From NCBI GenBank assembly GCA_020073375.1, contig JAIQFG010000015.1:1-64000 (forward strand): a stretch of 64,000 nucleotides of DNA, given 5' to 3'. The notes below the pieces were generated by a model, which was not told the DNA's origin, did not search any database, and worked only from the letters and a program-made list of their open reading frames with translations. The position numbers were made by a program, and so were the translations under genes. This DNA is from Terriglobia bacterium (GTDB lineage: Bacteria; Acidobacteriota; Terriglobia; Acidiferrales; UBA7541). The first letter of the stretch is position 1; every line of letters starts with the position of its first letter. Below are positions 61,713-64,000 of this stretch, piece by piece.

Positions 61713-63563
61713 CTACGGTTCGCTCCGAATCTCCACCGCCTGAATCTCCCCGTCCCATGCTTTCCCCGAGGCCAGAAAATAACTGACGCGCGCCGTGTGC
61801 CCGTGCAGCATCCCGCACGTCGGATTCTTCACCGGTGTCTTCAACCCGGCGAACGTAACCGCGACCTTCCCCACGTCATCGGCGTGTAAATGCATCACGA
61901 TCATCTGCGCCTTCAGCGTAATCTGAATTTGCGGCGCGCCCGCGCACGCCACGTCCGTGATGCTCCCGACCATGGAATACACGCGCGGCGCCGCGTTCGA
62001 TAGCGCCGGCGGGGCAGGAGCAGAGGCGGGAGGCGCCGCTGGGGCCGCCGCACTTGCCGCAGCCGGCTTATCCTCGGGTTCCGTCTTCCGCTCGATCCGC
62101 AATCCCAAATCCGCGGCCGATTTCGGCGCGGCGCTGCCCGGCGATTGCTGAGCCCCGTCCGCGCGCCCCGTCGCGTTCGCTGATGATCCCGTGGATCCGG
62201 GTGCACTGGGCGCGGACTTGCCCCTGTCCTCGCCATTTGCCACAAGATTCTGCAGGGCCGCCACCTGCGATTGGTACCCGGTGTCTCCTGGCGCCAGCGA
62301 CGCGGCCTTTTGCGCGTCCGCCAGCGCCTTGCGCAAAGTTTCCGGCCGGCCGGCGTACAGAGACGCAAGAAAATTCCATGCGGGAGCAAAATTCGGATTC
62401 AGCGAAACCGATTTCTCAAACGCATCCACCGCTTTCGCCGGCACGCCCACAAACCCGCCGCGCACCATGGCCGCCAGCCCTTGGCCGTAAAGGGTCAGCC
62501 CGTCGTTCGGATTCAGTTGCAGCGCTTTCGCCAGGTGCTGGTCCGCGTCGTCCAGATTTTTCCGGTGCACCGCCAGAAAACCCAGGCTCTGCTCGGCCAG
62601 CGCAATCGAAGGATCGGCCATCAGCGCGTCTTCCAGTTTCATTTCGGCGTCTTCATTGCGCCCGCGGTTGGACCAGAAATCGCCGATGCGCGCGTCCAGC
62701 TCCGCCGACGAAAGTGTGCGAACCTGGCCGCCCGGGTCGCTGCCTTCGGCCGTGGTCGCGTCCGTCGGCTGCCCCTTCACTTGCCTCACGTACGCGTCCA
62801 GCCGGCTTTGCAGTTGGCTCAGGTCGCCGAACGCCTGCCGCGCCGACTGTCCCGGGTCGCCGCCCTTTTCCACCAGGCTCAAGTATTTCTCCAGCGATTT
62901 ATCGGAAATCGATTGCGGATCGGCCAGCAGGAAATGCACCAGCGCGCGCGATTCGGCGTAGAACACGGTGTGCTTGTCTCCGCCGGAATCGAACGCCGAT
63001 CCGCGATCCACTTTCATCACGGTATCCAGCGGCAGCAGCGGGCTTTCAAACAATATACTCAGGTCTTCCGCGTCCGGCCGCGCCAGCCGCGCTCCCTTGT
63101 CCGTAAGTTCCAGGCTCGAGTACACGTTTTCATAGCCCTCGACGAGCCACGGGGGCAGGTTGCGATAGCTGAGCTTCAGGATCAATCGCGCGTAGTCGCG
63201 GTAGATTTCGTCGTACGGCATGCGCCCGGAAACGTTCGTGCGTATGGCGATGAAAAGTTTTTCCGCGCCGGGAATGAACTGCCCGGTGCGCGCCCCCGGC
63301 ATGGTCGCGACGATCACGCGCCGGAGCGTGTCGAAATCGTGCAGCACCTTGCGCGCGCCGCTTTCGCCTCCATCGCTGGTCACCACGAATTGCGGCGTGC
63401 GAATTTCCACCCAGATGTCGGGCTTCTCTTTCTTTTCCTTGGTCTTCTTGTCCTGGTCGTCGGCGCGCGCCGCGAGCGAAAGCGCGCCAGCCAGTATCGG
63501 CGCGGCCACCAGGATGCCCACGGCGCGAAGAAAACGAAGCGGTATGTTGGTGTGCTTTAGCAA
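61713..63563 (-). CDS. TPR protein with degenerate peptidase-MA-like domain
   Basis: 616 residues if read from TTG 63563, the only acceptable start that keeps the signal peptide (LRFLRAVGILVAAPILAGALSLAARA) and avoids repeat A7; the frame runs open to 63836. Domain 1 (about 48-260) matches the gluzincin-like peptidase-MA/DUF1570 pattern, with LPPWLVEGYENVYSS after the helix, but the HExxH position reads RDYAR, so it is probably inactive. TPR repeats (about 290-440: NEDAEMKLEDALMADPSIALAEQSLGFL in segments) and an Ala/Pro-rich linker precede a C-terminal beta domain with two Cys. Likely a periplasmic binding/assembly protein. Confidence 0.7.
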   Translation of the reverse strand: MLKHTNIPLRFLRAVGILVAAPILAGALSLAARADDQDKKTKEKKEKPDIWVEIRTPQFVVTSDGGESGARKVLHDFDTLRRVIVATMPGARTGQFIPGAEKLFIAIRTNVSGRMPYDEIYRDYARLILKLSYRNLPPWLVEGYENVYSSLELTDKGARLARPDAEDLSILFESPLLPLDTVMKVDRGSAFDSGGDKHTVFYAESRALVHFLLADPQSISDKSLEKYLSLVEKGGDPGQSARQAFGDLSQLQSRLDAYVRQVKGQPTDATTAEGSDPGGQVRTLSSAELDARIGDFWSNRGRNEDAEMKLEDALMADPSIALAEQSLGFLAVHRKNLDDADQHLAKALQLNPNDGLTLYGQGLAAMVRGGFVGVPAKAVDAFEKSVSLNPNFAPAWNFLASLYAGRPETLRKALADAQKAASLAPGDTGYQSQVAALQNLVANGEDRGKSAPSAPGSTGSSANATGRADGAQQSPGSAAPKSAADLGLRIERKTEPEDKPAAASAAAPAAPPASAPAPPALSNAAPRVYSMVGSITDVACAGAPQIQITLKAQMIVMHLHADDVGKVAVTFAGLKTPVKNPTCGMLHGHTARVSYFLASGKAWDGEIQAVEIRSEP

Positions 63564-63598
63564 GTCGGTGTTTCCCAGTAATTGCCGCGACGCATTTG

Positions 63599-63673
63599 GT
63601 AGGACAGGCTTCAGCCTGTCGCTTTTGCATTCCGCGGGCAAGCGCAAACGCGACAGGCTGAAGCCTGTCCTAC
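63599..63673. repeat. family A palindrome doublet (A7)
   Basis: GTAG plus GACAGGCTTCAGCCTGTC and GACAGGCTGAAGCCTGTC plus CTAC. It lies upstream of the TPR gene and inside its spurious N-terminal extension. Confidence 0.92.
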
Positions 63674-63812
63674 AAAGTGCGATTCCTCCCCGGACAAGCA
63701 GGTTGCCTTTGCCCGGCGCCCTCACTAAACTCAGTCTATCGATGAGACGCGCGCCGCGCCAATCCGGTTTTACAAATCCGTTCCATCCATTCGCCGCACC
63801 CGCGCGGTCACA

Positions 63813-64000
63813 GTGAGCGCGCGATTCAAAGCCCATTGCGCGCTGCTCCTCTGCGCGCTGCTCTGGGGCGCCACATTCGTCATCGTGAAAAACGCGCTGG
63901 CCGATATTTCCGTCTTCGCCTACCTGGCATTCCGCTTCACCCTGGGCGCGCTCCCCATGGCCTGGATTTACCGCTCGGACCTGCGCAAATTATCGCGCGG
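63813..64000 (+). CDS. EamA/DMT-type transporter, 3' end cut by window
   Basis: Reading from GTG 63813 gives SARFKAHCALLLCALLWGATFVIVKNALADISVFAYLAFRF in segments, then TLGALPMAWIYRSDLRKL, running off the window. LLWGATFVIVKNAL followed by FRFTLG is the first EamA helix pair of the drug/metabolite transporter superfamily (RhaT/YdcZ-like). Only the first 62 codons are visible. GTG with CACA upstream has no strong ribosome site; another in-frame start is not seen earlier. Confidence 0.75.
   Translation, partial: MSARFKAHCALLLCALLWGATFVIVKNALADISVFAYLAFRFTLGALPMAWIYRSDLRKLSR

Overview
The window is about 60% GC, gene-dense, and looks like a chromosomal segment of a soil-type Acidobacteriota. 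That placement is inferred from the mix of type IV pilus genes, several sigma-54 activators, acidobacterial-style hypothetical proteins and very many short palindromic intergenic repeats; no rRNA is present to prove it. There is no phage, plasmid, transposase or CRISPR array. A single tRNA (Ala, anticodon CGC) lies at 30431-30504.

Layout. 1-2662: 3' part of a CorC/HlyC-type CBS protein, a VIT1-family metal transporter on the other strand, and era. 2765-7158 (minus): an endonuclease III-like glycosylase overlapping an NtrY-like sensor kinase, followed by an NtrX-like sigma-54 activator. 7467-14873: type IV pilus block pilB, pilT, pilC, pilS, pilR. 15064-21059: the pilin locus. Two tandem pilins sit behind a near-consensus sigma-54 promoter, with a strong terminator between them, a LolA-like carrier next door and a GT39-type membrane glycosyltransferase on each side. 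21399-27856: a second type IV pilus/type II secretion-like operon (PilC/GspF, PilB/GspE, PilM-, PilN-, PilO-, PilP/GspC-like proteins and an unusual pseudopilin) with no secretin next to it. 28108-30340: lytic transglycosylase, HAD phosphatase, small lipoprotein. 30595-34586: ctpA-type protease divergent from tatA-tatC and an animal-type glutaminyl cyclase-like lipoprotein. 35350-37226: aroB and ubiE. 37364-41949 (minus): prepilin peptidase, an NtrB-like kinase, a coiled-coil secreted protein and an NtrC-like activator. 42146-53762: alpha/beta hydrolase, YbgC-like thioesterase, then a minus-strand acyl-CoA catabolism group (enoyl-CoA hydratase, HMG-CoA lyase, biotin-dependent carboxyltransferase, split methylmalonyl-CoA mutase) interrupted by a four-helix-bundle gene cassette and an M16 peptidase. 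54003-64000: TolC-like protein, pyrE, truA, a small Cys protein, a LeuA-like synthase, an M20 peptidase, a TPR protein with a degenerate peptidase domain, and the start of an EamA transporter.

How the genes work together. PilS/PilR should sense at the membrane and switch on the sigma-54 pilA promoter; PilB/PilT drive extension and retraction through PilC; PilD (41 kb) processes the pilins and the pseudopilin of the second system. The hydratase, HMG-CoA lyase, carboxyltransferase and mutase fit branched-chain amino acid or odd-chain acyl-CoA breakdown.

The most distinctive signal is the repeats. At least five sequence families (here A-E) of paired, inverted palindromes occur between genes. 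Nearly all start with GTAG and end with CTAC, the architecture of REP doublets (REPINs/BIMEs) mobilised by RAYT transposases. In six genes on both strands the TAG stop codon is the repeat's own GTAG foot. Gene starts below were often moved inward from the longest open frame because the upstream part runs through such repeats. All function calls rest on reading motifs by eye; no database search was run.
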